Shown: positions 1 to 7,891 of the stretch, one piece after another | Numbering within the stretch: position 1 is the first letter of the stretch | Layout of the letters: each line of letters opens with the position of its first letter | NCBI RefSeq assembly: GCF_947648125.1 | Contig: NZ_CANSMR010000007.1 | Span: forward strand, 62,001-126,000 | Length of the DNA stretch: 64,000 nucleotides | Reading direction: 5' to 3' | Origin: an uncultured Bradyrhizobium sp. | GTDB taxonomy: Bacteria; Pseudomonadota; Alphaproteobacteria; Rhizobiales; Xanthobacteraceae | Notes under the pieces: generated by a model | The model's database searches: none | What the model saw: the letters and a program-made list of their open reading frames with translations, nothing else | Told to the model about the DNA's origin: nothing | Position numbers and translations under genes: made by a program

Positions 1-110
1 GTGTGCGCCACGACGTCCTCGAACGGATGTATGAACGGCGCGCCGACCAGCCCGGCCTGCAGATCGACGACAACGAGGGCGGTGATCGGATCGAGCGTCG
101 TCAAAGCCAT
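1..110 (-). CDS. Isochorismatase-family cysteine hydrolase, N-terminal fragment
   Basis: The reading frame begins MALTTLDPITALVVVDLQ and continues AGLVGAPFIHPFEDVVAH before running off the left edge. The hydrophobic strand followed by VVVDLQ is the usual N-terminus of isochorismatase-like (nicotinamidase-type) hydrolases, where the Asp is the first member of the Asp-Lys-Cys triad. An ATG one codon upstream also exists, but a GGAGA sits five bases before the second ATG and only two before the first, so the second is preferred. The gene lies about 40 bases downstream of the marR-type gene in the same direction, so the two are probably co-transcribed. The Cys nucleophile is outside the window, so activity and substrate cannot be judged. 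Confidence 0.7.
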   Translation of the reverse strand, partial: MALTTLDPITALVVVDLQAGLVGAPFIHPFEDVVAH

Positions 111-151
111 CATCGTCTCCTGTTCTCGCGGTTGGCGCGGCGCGGCCGGCT

Positions 152-604
152 TCAATCCGCGACCAGCCGTTTCAGCAAGCCGACGGCGGCGGCGAGTTCA
201 TCCTGTTCCCGCGCCGACAGCCGCGCGGCGATCGTGCGCGACAGCCAGTCCTGCCGCGCGGCACGGCCGGTGCGCAGCCGCTCGCGGCAGGTATCGGTGA
301 GCGACATGATGGTCTGCCGGCCGTCGTCCGGATCGGGCGTGCCGCGGACCAGGCCCGCGGCCTCGAGCGCCGATATCGCCGAACTCATCGACTGCGGACG
401 CATGCCTTCCGACCGCGCCAGGCTGGACACGGTCGCGGGGCCGTTCTTTTCGAGGCGCAGCAGGACCGCGACCTGGGAAGGTGGAAGATCCTCACGCTGG
501 CCTTGCTCGCGAAGCCGGCGCTTCAGCGTTCCGATCAACAGGCGAAGGTCTTCGGCGAGCGCAGATGTGCGCGCCGAGCCGGTACGGGCCGCTGCATTGT
601 TCAT
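152..604 (-). CDS. MarR family transcriptional regulator
   Basis: This 150-residue protein has the size and pattern of a MarR winged-helix dimer. An N-terminal dimerisation helix (LAEDLRLLIGTLKRRL) is followed by the helix-turn-helix (SSLARSEGMRPQSMSSAISA), a wing containing DPDDGRQTIMSLTD, and a C-terminal dimerisation helix. The wing Asp-x-Arg is the typical MarR DNA-contact motif. A GTG three codons upstream is an alternative start; neither has a strong Shine-Dalgarno. It sits directly upstream of the isochorismatase-like gene in the same direction, a common MarR-hydrolase arrangement that suggests control of that gene by a small aromatic ligand. The ligand is unknown. Confidence 0.88.
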   Translation of the reverse strand: MNNAAARTGSARTSALAEDLRLLIGTLKRRLREQGQREDLPPSQVAVLLRLEKNGPATVSSLARSEGMRPQSMSSAISALEAAGLVRGTPDPDDGRQTIMSLTDTCRERLRTGRAARQDWLSRTIAARLSAREQDELAAAVGLLKRLVAD

Positions 605-855
605 GTCCGTCACAATGGCATATCTGAAGGTAAACTGTAAAGACTATCTTCGCAGATTAGCTTCATATTCCCGTGATCGTCTGCGCCGTCGCACAGCATT
701 GTTGGATGATGCTTCAAAATCTGAACGGCGCCTGAACTCGGCTCCGGAGTGAATCACATTAGATTTTGTTGTCTTCGTGCGCGCGGTTGTCGATGACTGC
801 GCTTGCGCTCACAACGTGGCGTGTCGTCCCGCGGTAGCTCGCGGAGTTGTTTGGA

Positions 856-1809
856 ATGAAGCTTGATGTTCGTTTCACGGCGATCGGCGTGTCGATCGTC
901 CTCGCTTGCCTGGCGCAGCCGGCAGCGGCCCGGACCCGCGAGGCGCCACCGGCGCTGACGTTGATCGATCCACCCGGCTTCTACCAGAACGCAAGCGGTT
1001 ACGCGGACGCCATCAAGCCGCTGCATGCGTTCATTGCTGAGATCAACAAGGCCGCCGATGAACGTGATCTGGATTGCGTGATGGACTTGCTCGCAGGCTG
1101 GGCGAGGGGAAGTGCGCTGCTGACAACAGGCGCGAACTATCAGGGCGATTTCGAACGGTCCTGGGCCGGGACCGATTTCGCGCTCGCGCTGCTGCGCTTC
1201 CCGGGCGCGTCCACCAAGGCCGATCATCGATTCCAGCAGATCAAGCCGTGGCTGATCCGGATTGCCGAGGAAACGCGCGATGCCGACCGCATCAACCACC
1301 TCGGCAACAATCTGGTCTATTGGGCCGGGCTCGATCTGATGTCGATCGGCACCCTGACGGATCGGGTTGATCTGGTCGATGCCGGCATTTCCCGGGCGCG
1401 TCAGGGCAGCGGGGACATCGGGGCCCACGGCGAATTGGAGCGCGAATTGAAGCGCGGCGAGCGCGCGCTGCACTACCACAATTTTGCGCTGACCCCGCTG
1501 GTGTTCTGCGCCGAACTCGCCAGCCGCCGGAAGATCGACCTCTATGCGGAGAACAACGGAGCGATCCGTCGGCTCGCCGACCTGATCGTTCGCGCGGTGC
1601 AGGATGAGCGCAGCTTCGGCGCTCTCACCAACGTTCCGCAGCAGCTTTTCCCTTGGACGCTTCAGGGAGACCTTGCCTGGATGGAGCCGTACTACGCCCG
1701 GTTTCACGATCCGCGCTTGCCGCCAATTCTCAGCTCCAGGAGGCCTCTCATCAATCCGCGGCTCGGAGGCAATGTGACGGCAAGCTGGGGCGCGCCCCTG
1801 CCGGACTAA
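856..1809 (+). CDS. PL5 (AlgL-like) alginate lyase family protein with altered active site
   Basis: The 317-residue protein starts with a cleavable signal peptide ending around QPAAARTREAPP, so it is probably periplasmic. The central and C-terminal parts match the alpha/alpha-toroid of PL5 alginate lyases: a segment GNNLVYWAGLDLM, then ELKRGERALHYHNFALTPL, where the Arg and Tyr correspond to conserved catalytic-site residues. In known PL5 enzymes the first motif reads Asn-Asn-His-Ser-Tyr-Trp, with the His acting in catalysis; here that position is Leu (residue 153). The first ATG with a sensible GGAG (nine bases upstream) was chosen over a TTG three codons earlier. No alginate biosynthesis genes are nearby. 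It may be a lyase with shifted chemistry or a non-catalytic binding protein. Confidence 0.78.
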   Translation: MKLDVRFTAIGVSIVLACLAQPAAARTREAPPALTLIDPPGFYQNASGYADAIKPLHAFIAEINKAADERDLDCVMDLLAGWARGSALLTTGANYQGDFERSWAGTDFALALLRFPGASTKADHRFQQIKPWLIRIAEETRDADRINHLGNNLVYWAGLDLMSIGTLTDRVDLVDAGISRARQGSGDIGAHGELERELKRGERALHYHNFALTPLVFCAELASRRKIDLYAENNGAIRRLADLIVRAVQDERSFGALTNVPQQLFPWTLQGDLAWMEPYYARFHDPRLPPILSSRRPLINPRLGGNVTASWGAPLPD

Positions 1810-1849
1810 GCGTCGGCCGGAGATGCGCAGTTACCCCGATGAGGTGCGC

Positions 1850-2155
1850 TTACTCGCTCTCGCTGGTCGCCGGCGCCGCGTACATGTCCCGTGCGCGCCG
1901 GGTCACGGCCGCATAGCGCGCGGTCGCGCTGAGGCTGATCAGGCCGGCGCGCACCAGTCCGAGAATGGCGCGGCGCGAGTGGAACGGCCCGGTCTTGCTC
2001 GCGGCATATCCGCGCGGGTAGAGCTGCAGGCGTCCGGCGAGCGCTTCCTGCAACGCCAGCTTCTGGGTCGCGCTCAGGCGCCGGCGCCGCGCAGGCTTTT
2101 CCGCTTCCGCCAGCATGAGCTCGATACCCAACGATTTCCGTGGCGCGGCCTTCAT
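1850..2155 (-). CDS. Hypothetical basic protein
   Basis: A roughly 100-residue protein begins MKAAPRKSLGIELMLAEAEK and contains a basic stretch (KPARRRRLSATQKLALQEAL) followed by a segment with several Arg and Ala. No family was recognised. The chosen ATG has a GAG six bases upstream; an earlier in-frame ATG would add about 37 residues of low-complexity sequence. The gene converges on the PL5-like gene, leaving about 40 bases between the two stops. Codon use looks like the neighbours. Function unknown. Confidence 0.5.
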   Translation of the reverse strand: MKAAPRKSLGIELMLAEAEKPARRRRLSATQKLALQEALAGRLQLYPRGYAASKTGPFHSRRAILGLVRAGLISLSATARYAAVTRRARDMYAAPATSESE

Positions 2156-2403
2156 AGTCAGCTCACACTCCGGCCGACTGGCGCGACCTTCCGCGAGGCC
2201 CGGCGCCCGGCCGGCATCGCCATGGACGCCGGCATGTGGCACATCATGGCTTGCGCTGTTGCTCATTCGTAAGACAGAACCGCATTTCGAGCGGCAGCGG
2301 CATCTGACGAAAGTCAGGATCAGTTGTGACGAAAGTCATATTCGTTTGCGGCCGCTGCCGGCTTACGCCAGAGTGGGCTGCTCGCTGAGTTGATGGGCAA
2401 CGC

Positions 2404-3474
2404 ATGATCGATCTGAGCGCGGATTTGCTTGCGGCCGCAGGAGCCGACGTCATCGGTCTCGCCGTCATCGGCGCCGACCGAAGCATGCAGCGGAAGATCG
2501 GGCGGCTGGTCGAATGGCTTCCCGCGATCGGCGTCGATTGTTGCGAATGCATGCTGCTGGTCGGCATGGAGGCCGAGCTTGCGGCGCTGGCTCGCGGCCA
2601 GCGGGACACGATCGCACTAGCCGGTGTTCGCGGTGCCTCGCCTGACATAGCTCAGCCGATGACGGCGGTCGTGCTGTGGAACGGCGCGCAGTCGCATTAC
2701 TTCGTCATCGCCATGCCGGACTTCGCGGGACGTCAGGTCGAAACGCTGCTCGGCAGCGAGCGCCGGGCCCGCCGCCTGATGGAGCAGCAGCTCGAGGCGG
2801 CGAGCGCGGAAGTACGTTTTGCCTCGCTGGCGCGGACGCGGCTGCGGCTGGCGCGCGATCTGCACGATACGCTGGTGCATTCGATCGTGGCGCTGCTCAC
2901 CCAGATACGGCTGATCAGGCACTATCTTTCGGCCGCCCCCGCGCGCGTGGCGGACAGCCTTGCAACGGCCGAAGACGCCGCAGCGAGCGGCCTCTCGCGT
3001 GCCCGCGAGGCCATCGATCGCCTGCGCACGCCCGATGATTTCAAGCTTGATCCCGATGTCGAGGGACTGCTCAGTGACTTCGCCGCGCGCAGCGGCGTCA
3101 GGGTGTCGATCCAGATCGACGAAGAGGCGCGCCCCGGCTTGCGCGATTGCGGCTTGACTGTTCAGCGCATCCTCAGCGAGGCATTGCGCAATGTTCAGGC
3201 ACATGCGCAGGCACGCCGTGTCTCCTTTCACGCCTTCGAGGAGCCGGCCGCGGTCGGTCGCAAGCTCATCGTCGAGATCCGTGACGACGGCCGCGGCTTC
3301 GATCTCGCGGTGCCCACTCCCGGACATTTCGGATTGATCGGGATGGCCGAATTTGCTGAACTCGTCGGCGGAAGCTGCGCGGTGGAGAGCGCGCCCGGAC
3401 AGGGAACGCTGGTCCGGATCTCGCTCCCCGTGGCGGTGCCGCCGGCAGCATCTGCCGGCGTGCTGGCCGATTGA
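2404..3474 (+). CDS. NarL-type sensor histidine kinase (HisKA_3 + HATPase_c)
   Basis: The C-terminal half is a HisKA_3-type kinase core. The H-box reads RLARDLHDTLVHSIV with the phosphorylated His at about residue 154. The ATP-binding domain shows the N-box (EALRNVQAHAQARRVS), the G1 box (DDGRGFD) and GHFGLIGMAEFAEL. The N-terminal 130 residues carry no predicted membrane segment and no recognised sensor domain, so it appears to be a cytosolic kinase whose input is unknown. It precedes a NarL/FixJ response regulator by about 45 bases in the same direction, so the two form a classical two-component pair. They lie just upstream of the OmpA/GTPase operon, which may or may not be a target. Confidence 0.92.
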   Translation: MIDLSADLLAAAGADVIGLAVIGADRSMQRKIGRLVEWLPAIGVDCCECMLLVGMEAELAALARGQRDTIALAGVRGASPDIAQPMTAVVLWNGAQSHYFVIAMPDFAGRQVETLLGSERRARRLMEQQLEAASAEVRFASLARTRLRLARDLHDTLVHSIVALLTQIRLIRHYLSAAPARVADSLATAEDAAASGLSRAREAIDRLRTPDDFKLDPDVEGLLSDFAARSGVRVSIQIDEEARPGLRDCGLTVQRILSEALRNVQAHAQARRVSFHAFEEPAAVGRKLIVEIRDDGRGFDLAVPTPGHFGLIGMAEFAELVGGSCAVESAPGQGTLVRISLPVAVPPAASAGVLAD

Positions 3475-3520
3475 TGTCGTTGCCGCCTATTCAAGACCTT
3501 CGAGAGGATGACTAAAGCCC

Positions 3521-4177
3521 GTGAGCAGAATTGAGAAGGTGCGGGTGCTGATCGCCGAGGATCAGACCCTGATCAGGGAAGGTATCGCCACACTGCTTGC
3601 CCAGCAGAACGACGATTTCGAGATCCTTCCCGGCGCGTCCGACGGCGAGCAGGCCATCGAATTCGCGCGGCGTTATCGGCCGGACGTCATCCTGATGGAC
3701 CTGCAGATGCCGCGTGTCGACGGTATCGCAGCGACCCAGCGGATTCTCCGCGAGCTGCCGCAGACCCATATCGTCGTGCTGACGACATTCGAGACCAACG
3801 ATCTGATCTTCGAGGCGGTCAGCGCGGGCGCCAAGGCGTATCTCCTGAAGGATGCCAGGATGGAGGAGATCGCATCGACCATCCGCGCGGTGATCAACGG
3901 CCAGTCCGGGCTGTCGCCCAGCGTCGCCGCGCGCATCCTCGACGAGTTCAAACGGCTGCGCGGCCCGCGCGTCTCGGCGAAACTGCCGGTTCGCGACGGG
4001 CTGACGGCGCGGGAGAATGAAATTCTCACGCTGATCGTCGAGGGCAAGAGCAATACCGAGATCGGCGAGCGGCTGCATTTGGCCGAGGGCACGGTGAAGA
4101 ACTATGTCAGCACCATCCTGGAGAAATGCCAGGTCAAGAACCGTACGGAACTCGCAATAAAGGCAATAACTTACTAG
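3521..4177 (+). CDS. NarL/FixJ family response regulator
   Basis: The 218-residue protein starts at GTG and has a receiver domain (VRVLIAEDQTLIREGI with acidic pocket; phospho-acceptor Asp60 in VILMDLQMPRVDG; Lys in AYLLKDARMEE) joined to a LuxR-type helix-turn-helix (TARENEILTLIVEGKSNTEI, then LHLAEGTVKNYVSTILEKC). This is the standard layout of a DNA-binding output regulator. It follows the histidine kinase gene with a short spacer and is almost certainly its partner. About 160 bases separate its stop from the coiled-coil protein gene downstream. Confidence 0.94.
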   Translation: MSRIEKVRVLIAEDQTLIREGIATLLAQQNDDFEILPGASDGEQAIEFARRYRPDVILMDLQMPRVDGIAATQRILRELPQTHIVVLTTFETNDLIFEAVSAGAKAYLLKDARMEEIASTIRAVINGQSGLSPSVAARILDEFKRLRGPRVSAKLPVRDGLTARENEILTLIVEGKSNTEIGERLHLAEGTVKNYVSTILEKCQVKNRTELAIKAITY

Positions 4178-4336
4178 AAATAATTGCCCGCAATCGCACA
4201 CCACGCGGTTGATCTGGCTGAGATTGCTCGCCTTTCTCTGGGCCGCGCCGACAAAATTGGCTATAGGATTGTTTCGGATTTGCTTTTTGACACGGCAGGT
4301 CCGGATTGCGCGGCTTTGACTAAACAGGGAATGACC

Positions 4337-4699
4337 ATGAAGGGTATCGAGCGCCAGACCAAGGATACCGATGGACTGGCAAGCGCGGCGGCCGGCAACG
4401 GCGCGGATGCCGCAGCACATGGCATGGCGGCGATCGATCAGGTCCGCGATCTCCTGTTCGGCGGCGCGCAACGCTCGATTGAGACCAATCTCTCGGGTCT
4501 GCGCGAGGAGATGCAGGCTTCGCTGAAGCAGATGCAGGCCGACTTCACCAACGAGCTAACCGCGCTGCAGGCGCGGCTCTCCGACCTGGAGCGGGATACC
4601 GAGCAGAAGCGCCTCGACTCGCTGAAGGATGTCGGTGCGGCCATCACCCAGCTCGGCGCTGCCATCAGCGGATTGGGATCCGGCCGCACGGGCAAATAG
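4337..4699 (+). CDS. Small coiled-coil protein, first gene of the OmpA/GTPase operon
   Basis: The 120-residue protein begins MKGIERQTKDTDG, with AGGGA six bases before this ATG; an ATG two codons upstream abuts the AGGGA directly and is less likely. The C-terminal two thirds form a long amphipathic heptad pattern (IDQVRDLLFGGAQ, then LREEMQASLKQMQADF, LQARLSDLERDTEQK), so it should be a coiled coil or a three-helix bundle. No signal peptide or membrane segment is seen, so it is expected in the cytosol. The next gene starts one base after the stop, which implies tight co-translation. It could be an adaptor for the OmpA-domain protein or the GTPase; no known family was recognised. Confidence 0.78.
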   Translation: MKGIERQTKDTDGLASAAAGNGADAAAHGMAAIDQVRDLLFGGAQRSIETNLSGLREEMQASLKQMQADFTNELTALQARLSDLERDTEQKRLDSLKDVGAAITQLGAAISGLGSGRTGK

Positions 4700-4700
4700 C

Positions 4701-6452
4701 ATGGCAGCTGCTGCCGGCCAGAATCGCGAGATCGAGCAGCTCAAGACATTGCTGTTTCAGCCCGAGGCGACGCGTCTGACGTCGCTGGAGGCCGACCTCG
4801 ACTCGCTGCAGCGCTATGTCGGCAATGCCGATCGCCTCGAGACGGCCACCGCCGGCATTCTGGTCGAGGCGCTGGAGCGTGCCGAGGTCAACCGGCCGCG
4901 CGAGCTCGCCACCGCGATTGCGCCGGTCGTGGTCTCCGCGATCCGCAGCGAGATCAAGAATTCGCGCGAGCAGATGATCGAGGCGCTCTATCCGATCGTC
5001 GGCCGGCTGGTCAGCGCCGCGGTCGCCAATGCGTTCAGGGAACTGGTTGCCTCGCTCGAGCAGCGCATCAATTCGCTGACCTCGGCCCAGCTGTGGGTCG
5101 GGCGCGTCAAGTCGCTGGTGACGGGACGTCCGATCAGCGAGTTCGTGCTCGCCGACAGTCCGCCGCAGATCAACCGGCTCCTGATCATCGAACGCGGCAA
5201 TGGCCGCCTGATCGCCGACTGGAAGCGCGAGGCGACCGTCGACGAGCGCGCCGACCTGCTCAGCGCCATGGTCGCGGCGATCCTCGAATTCTCCGTGCAG
5301 GCGCTGGCCGGCGAAGGCAATCTGCAGACGCTCGATTTCGGCGGACGGCAGCTCGCGCTGCGCGCCTCGCCCCGTTTTATCCTGGCGGCGGAGTGCCTGG
5401 GACCGCTGCGCCCGGCCGACAATGCCAGGATCAACTCGCTGTTCTTCGATGCAATCGAGCGCATCGACCGTGGCGCGGATTGCGATGGGCCGATGCTCGC
5501 CTCGCTCGCAACCGCGATCGAGACCGACGACACGCCGCGGCGGATCGCGAGCCGGCGCGGCAAGGTGATTCTGTTTGCCGTGCTCGCGGCCGTGGCCGCG
5601 CTGCTGCTCTGGCTTGCTGCGACCTCGGTGACGCGCGCGCTGCTGGAGCGGCGGACCCATGCCGCACTGGAGCAGCTCGCCGCGAAGCAGCCCTTGCTGG
5701 CCACCTTCCCGCTGCGGCTAGACTTCGATCACGGCAAGGCAAGCGTGGCCGTGTCGGGCATCGAGCCGGGCCAGCTGGAGACCGCGCCGGTGATCGACGC
5801 GCTCGCTGCGGCCGCGGCACCGTACAAGGTCGTCGACCGCATCGGGCTGGTGTCGACGCCGGAGCAGGCGGCGGCATCGCAGGCCGGCATTGCAGGCCTG
5901 CAGCAGAGCCTGACGCGCCTGCAGGCGAGCCTCGACCAGATGCACGAAGCGATGGGTGCGCAGGCGAAGTCCGGCGACCAGAAACATACCGCGCTCGCCG
6001 CGCAATATGACAAGCTCGGCGAGCAGTACGCGAAACTGGGCGAGCAAGTTGCGAAGCTGCAGTCCGTCGCCGACGGTCCGGCGGCGCGGCTCGATCGCTT
6101 CATCGCCACGACTGCGATCTTCTTCATCAACAATTCAGACGAATTCCTCGACAACGACCAGGCCGATCAGCAGCTGCGCGAGCTCGCCGGGCTGCTGACG
6201 AACAACGATCTCAGGCTGCGTATCGTCGGCTATGCCGATCAGAGCGGCACCGAAGGCACCAACAAGACGCTGGGGCGCAAGCGGGCGGAGCAGGTGCAGC
6301 GCAAGCTGACCGCGCTCGGCGTCGACCCGCCGCGGCTGATTTTGGTGTCGCGCGCCGCGACGATGCCGATCACCGACCGGCTCGACGCCACCGTCGGCGG
6401 CAACCGCCGCGTGGCGTTCGAGACGGTCTACCGAGGCGAAGTGGCCCGCTGA
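4701..6452 (+). CDS. Inner-membrane OmpA-domain protein with large cytosolic N-terminal part
   Basis: This 583-residue protein has no signal peptide. Residues 1-140 are largely helical. Residues about 155-262 (INRLLIIERGNGRLIADW to AAECLGPL) have the strand-helix-strand pattern of a roadblock/longin-like domain, which is an inference. One membrane helix lies at about residues 287-310 (VILFAVLAAVAALLLWLA). A periplasmic linker with a coiled coil follows, then an OmpA-like domain at about 470-583 with the peptidoglycan-binding pair visible as Asp in GYADQSGTEG and Arg in LGRKRAEQV. The N-terminus should thus be cytosolic and the C-terminus bound to the wall. It overlaps the GTPase gene by one base (TGATG), so expression is coupled. 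Confidence 0.85.
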   Translation: MAAAAGQNREIEQLKTLLFQPEATRLTSLEADLDSLQRYVGNADRLETATAGILVEALERAEVNRPRELATAIAPVVVSAIRSEIKNSREQMIEALYPIVGRLVSAAVANAFRELVASLEQRINSLTSAQLWVGRVKSLVTGRPISEFVLADSPPQINRLLIIERGNGRLIADWKREATVDERADLLSAMVAAILEFSVQALAGEGNLQTLDFGGRQLALRASPRFILAAECLGPLRPADNARINSLFFDAIERIDRGADCDGPMLASLATAIETDDTPRRIASRRGKVILFAVLAAVAALLLWLAATSVTRALLERRTHAALEQLAAKQPLLATFPLRLDFDHGKASVAVSGIEPGQLETAPVIDALAAAAAPYKVVDRIGLVSTPEQAAASQAGIAGLQQSLTRLQASLDQMHEAMGAQAKSGDQKHTALAAQYDKLGEQYAKLGEQVAKLQSVADGPAARLDRFIATTAIFFINNSDEFLDNDQADQQLRELAGLLTNNDLRLRIVGYADQSGTEGTNKTLGRKRAEQVQRKLTALGVDPPRLILVSRAATMPITDRLDATVGGNRRVAFETVYRGEVAR

Positions 6453-6952
6453 TGCTTACCGCAAAAGTCATGCTGCTCGGCGACATGGGGGTCGGCAAGA
6501 CGTCGATCCTCTATCGGCTGATCTACAACCGGTTCGAGGGCCAGTACAAATCCACGCTGGGCGTTGAGATCCTCAGCCATGACGTGGTGCCGGCGGATGG
6601 CAGCGATCCGATGCGCCTCGTGCTGTGGGACACCGACGGCGATTTCGGCACGCAGATTTTCGACACTGTCTATGTCACCGGCGCATCCGCTGCCATCATC
6701 GTGTCAGACGTGACGCGGCCGCAGACCGTGACCCGCATGGTCGAGCTGGTCCGCGGTTTCGAGGAGCGCTTCCCGGGGCGGCCCTACCGGGCGCTGCTCA
6801 ACAAGATCGACCTGCCGGAGGCTGCCGGCAGCGCCGGCGCGATTGCCGAGCTCGCCAAGTCGAGCGTCAAACCGGTCAGCGCCAAGACCGGCGTCGGCAT
6901 TGCCGAATGCTTTGTCGAGCTCGCCCAGACCATTCGCCGCCGTCAGCTCTAA
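6452..6952 (+). CDS. Rab/Ras-like small GTPase
   Basis: The 166-residue protein carries all Ras-fold nucleotide motifs: P-loop GDMGVGKTS (10-18), switch I YKSTLGVE with Thr35, WDTDG at 59-63, NKID at 117-120 and SAK at 143-145. The residue after the G3 glycine, normally the catalytic Gln, is Asp64, so intrinsic hydrolysis may be slow and may need a partner. There is no C-terminal Cys for lipidation; membrane recruitment would have to come through another protein. It is translationally coupled to the OmpA-domain gene. It belongs with prokaryotic Ras-superfamily GTPases (MglA-like and uncharacterised groups); a regulatory role at the cell envelope is inferred from context only. Confidence 0.92.
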   Translation: MLTAKVMLLGDMGVGKTSILYRLIYNRFEGQYKSTLGVEILSHDVVPADGSDPMRLVLWDTDGDFGTQIFDTVYVTGASAAIIVSDVTRPQTVTRMVELVRGFEERFPGRPYRALLNKIDLPEAAGSAGAIAELAKSSVKPVSAKTGVGIAECFVELAQTIRRRQL

Positions 6953-6960
6953 ATTTTTGC

Positions 6961-7011
6961 TGACGCGTTTTCTTCGCGCGAACCGGCGTCCACTTCGCTC
7001 GAAAACGCTTT
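6961..7011 (-). repeat. Dispersed 51-base repeat, family A, copy 1
   Basis: The reverse complement starts AAAGCGTTTTCGAGCGAAG and ends GAAAACGCGTCA, the same sequence as copies at 42468-42518 and 48565-48614 apart from a few internal changes. The ends (GCGTTTTC and GAAAACGC) form an inverted repeat. All three copies begin within about ten bases of a stop codon. This copy follows the GTPase gene. The role is unknown; a transcript end or mRNA-stability element is possible. Confidence 0.85.
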
Positions 7012-7038
7012 GCCCAGTAAGCTTAGGCGCAAGTTTGT

Positions 7039-7089
7039 GTCAGCCGTCCCGACTTCTCGGGGCTGGCGAATCGGGCCGGGACGGCTGAC
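7039..7089 (+). terminator. Hairpin downstream of the GTPase operon
   Basis: GTCAGCCGTCCCG (7039-7051) pairs perfectly with CGGGACGGCTGAC (7077-7089) around a 25-base loop. It lies in the 342-base gap between the GTPase gene and the DUF3597 gene, which otherwise holds only the family A repeat and shows no convincing gene. No U-tract follows, so it is either a Rho-assisted end or a structured leader or small RNA. Confidence 0.5.
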
Positions 7090-7294
7090 TTCATCGCACG
7101 TGGGGCGTACGATGAAACGCTCTCGACATGCGGTGCATGACCGCACGAATCTCTCCCCGAGTGCACCACGCCGTCCCACACTCCGATAGTGACGATGGTC
7201 ATCTTCCGCTCGGCCAATGGCCTGCCTATCGTCCGCCCGTCACTGGAACCAGTCGCGGGACCAACGGTGTCCCGGGCGCACGGAGCGAGAGAAC

Positions 7295-7708
7295 ATGAGC
7301 ATTTTTGGAAGCATCATGGGTGCAATCTTCGGCCACGGCGCCCAGGCCAAAACCGCCGAGACCACAGCGACGGCGGCGCCCGGTGCCGCACCGGCATCGA
7401 CGTCAACATCTGCATCTGCATCGCCGGCACCCGGCGCGCCCGCCGCGCAAACGGTCGACGTCGCGGCGATCGTCGACAAGGCGGCCGCTGCCACCGGTGA
7501 GAAGCTCGACTGGCGCACCTCGATCGTCGACCTGATGAAGGCGCTCGGCCTCGACAGCAGCCTTGCTGCGCGCAAGGAACTCGCCAAGGAGCTGCACTAC
7601 ACCGGCGATACCAACAACACCGCCACCATGAATGTCTGGTTGCATCAGCAGGTGATGGCCAAGCTCGCGGCCAATGGCGGCAAGCTGCCGGCCGACATCA
7701 AGACCTGA
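7295..7708 (+). CDS. DUF3597 domain-containing protein
   Basis: The 137-residue protein begins MSIFGSIMGAIFGHG, the characteristic start of DUF3597 proteins. It then has an Ala/Thr/Ser/Pro-rich linker (about residues 20-55) and a C-terminal domain (VDVAAIVDKAAAATGEKLDW to ADIKT). The C-terminal part includes KLDWRTSIVDLMKALGLDSS and KELHYTGDTNNTATMNVWLH, which match the conserved core of this family. GGAGCGAGAG precedes the ATG. The function of the family is unknown; members are small and abundant in rhizobia. It is a single-gene unit followed by a palindromic repeat and a hairpin. Confidence 0.85.
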   Translation: MSIFGSIMGAIFGHGAQAKTAETTATAAPGAAPASTSTSASASPAPGAPAAQTVDVAAIVDKAAAATGEKLDWRTSIVDLMKALGLDSSLAARKELAKELHYTGDTNNTATMNVWLHQQVMAKLAANGGKLPADIKT

Positions 7709-7736
7709 TCACCGCCTTGAGCCGTGCGTGGCGCTA

Positions 7737-7808
7737 AGCATGATCCGGAAAAGTGCGAAGCGGTTTTCCCTCGCGACAAACGCGTAGCGTTTGCGCGGAG
7801 ATCATGCT
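7737..7808 (+). repeat. Palindromic repeat with AGCATGATC arms
   Basis: AGCATGATC and GATCATGCT form nine-base terminal arms of a 72-base element containing GCGGTTTTCC, a sequence type widely scattered between rhizobial genes. It follows the DUF3597 gene and is itself followed by a second hairpin. It carries no reading frame. Confidence 0.7.
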
Positions 7809-7819
7809 CAAGCAAAGGG

Positions 7820-7843
7820 CTAAAGCGCGCCATCGCGCTTTAG
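7820..7843 (+). terminator. Stem-loop after DUF3597 gene
   Basis: CTAAAGCGCG and CGCGCTTTAG form a perfect ten-base stem with a four-base CCAT loop. No T-run follows. It is placed between two co-directional genes and probably ends or stabilises the upstream transcript. Confidence 0.5.
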
Positions 7844-7891
7844 CGTCGCGCACGGCTCCGAACCATGTGTATTGCGTGAGGAGCAGTTGCG

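Noticed and set aside
7023..7217. Small minus-strand frames in the gap after the GTPase operon
   Set aside because: They run through the hairpin at 7039-7089 and have no conserved-looking sequence.
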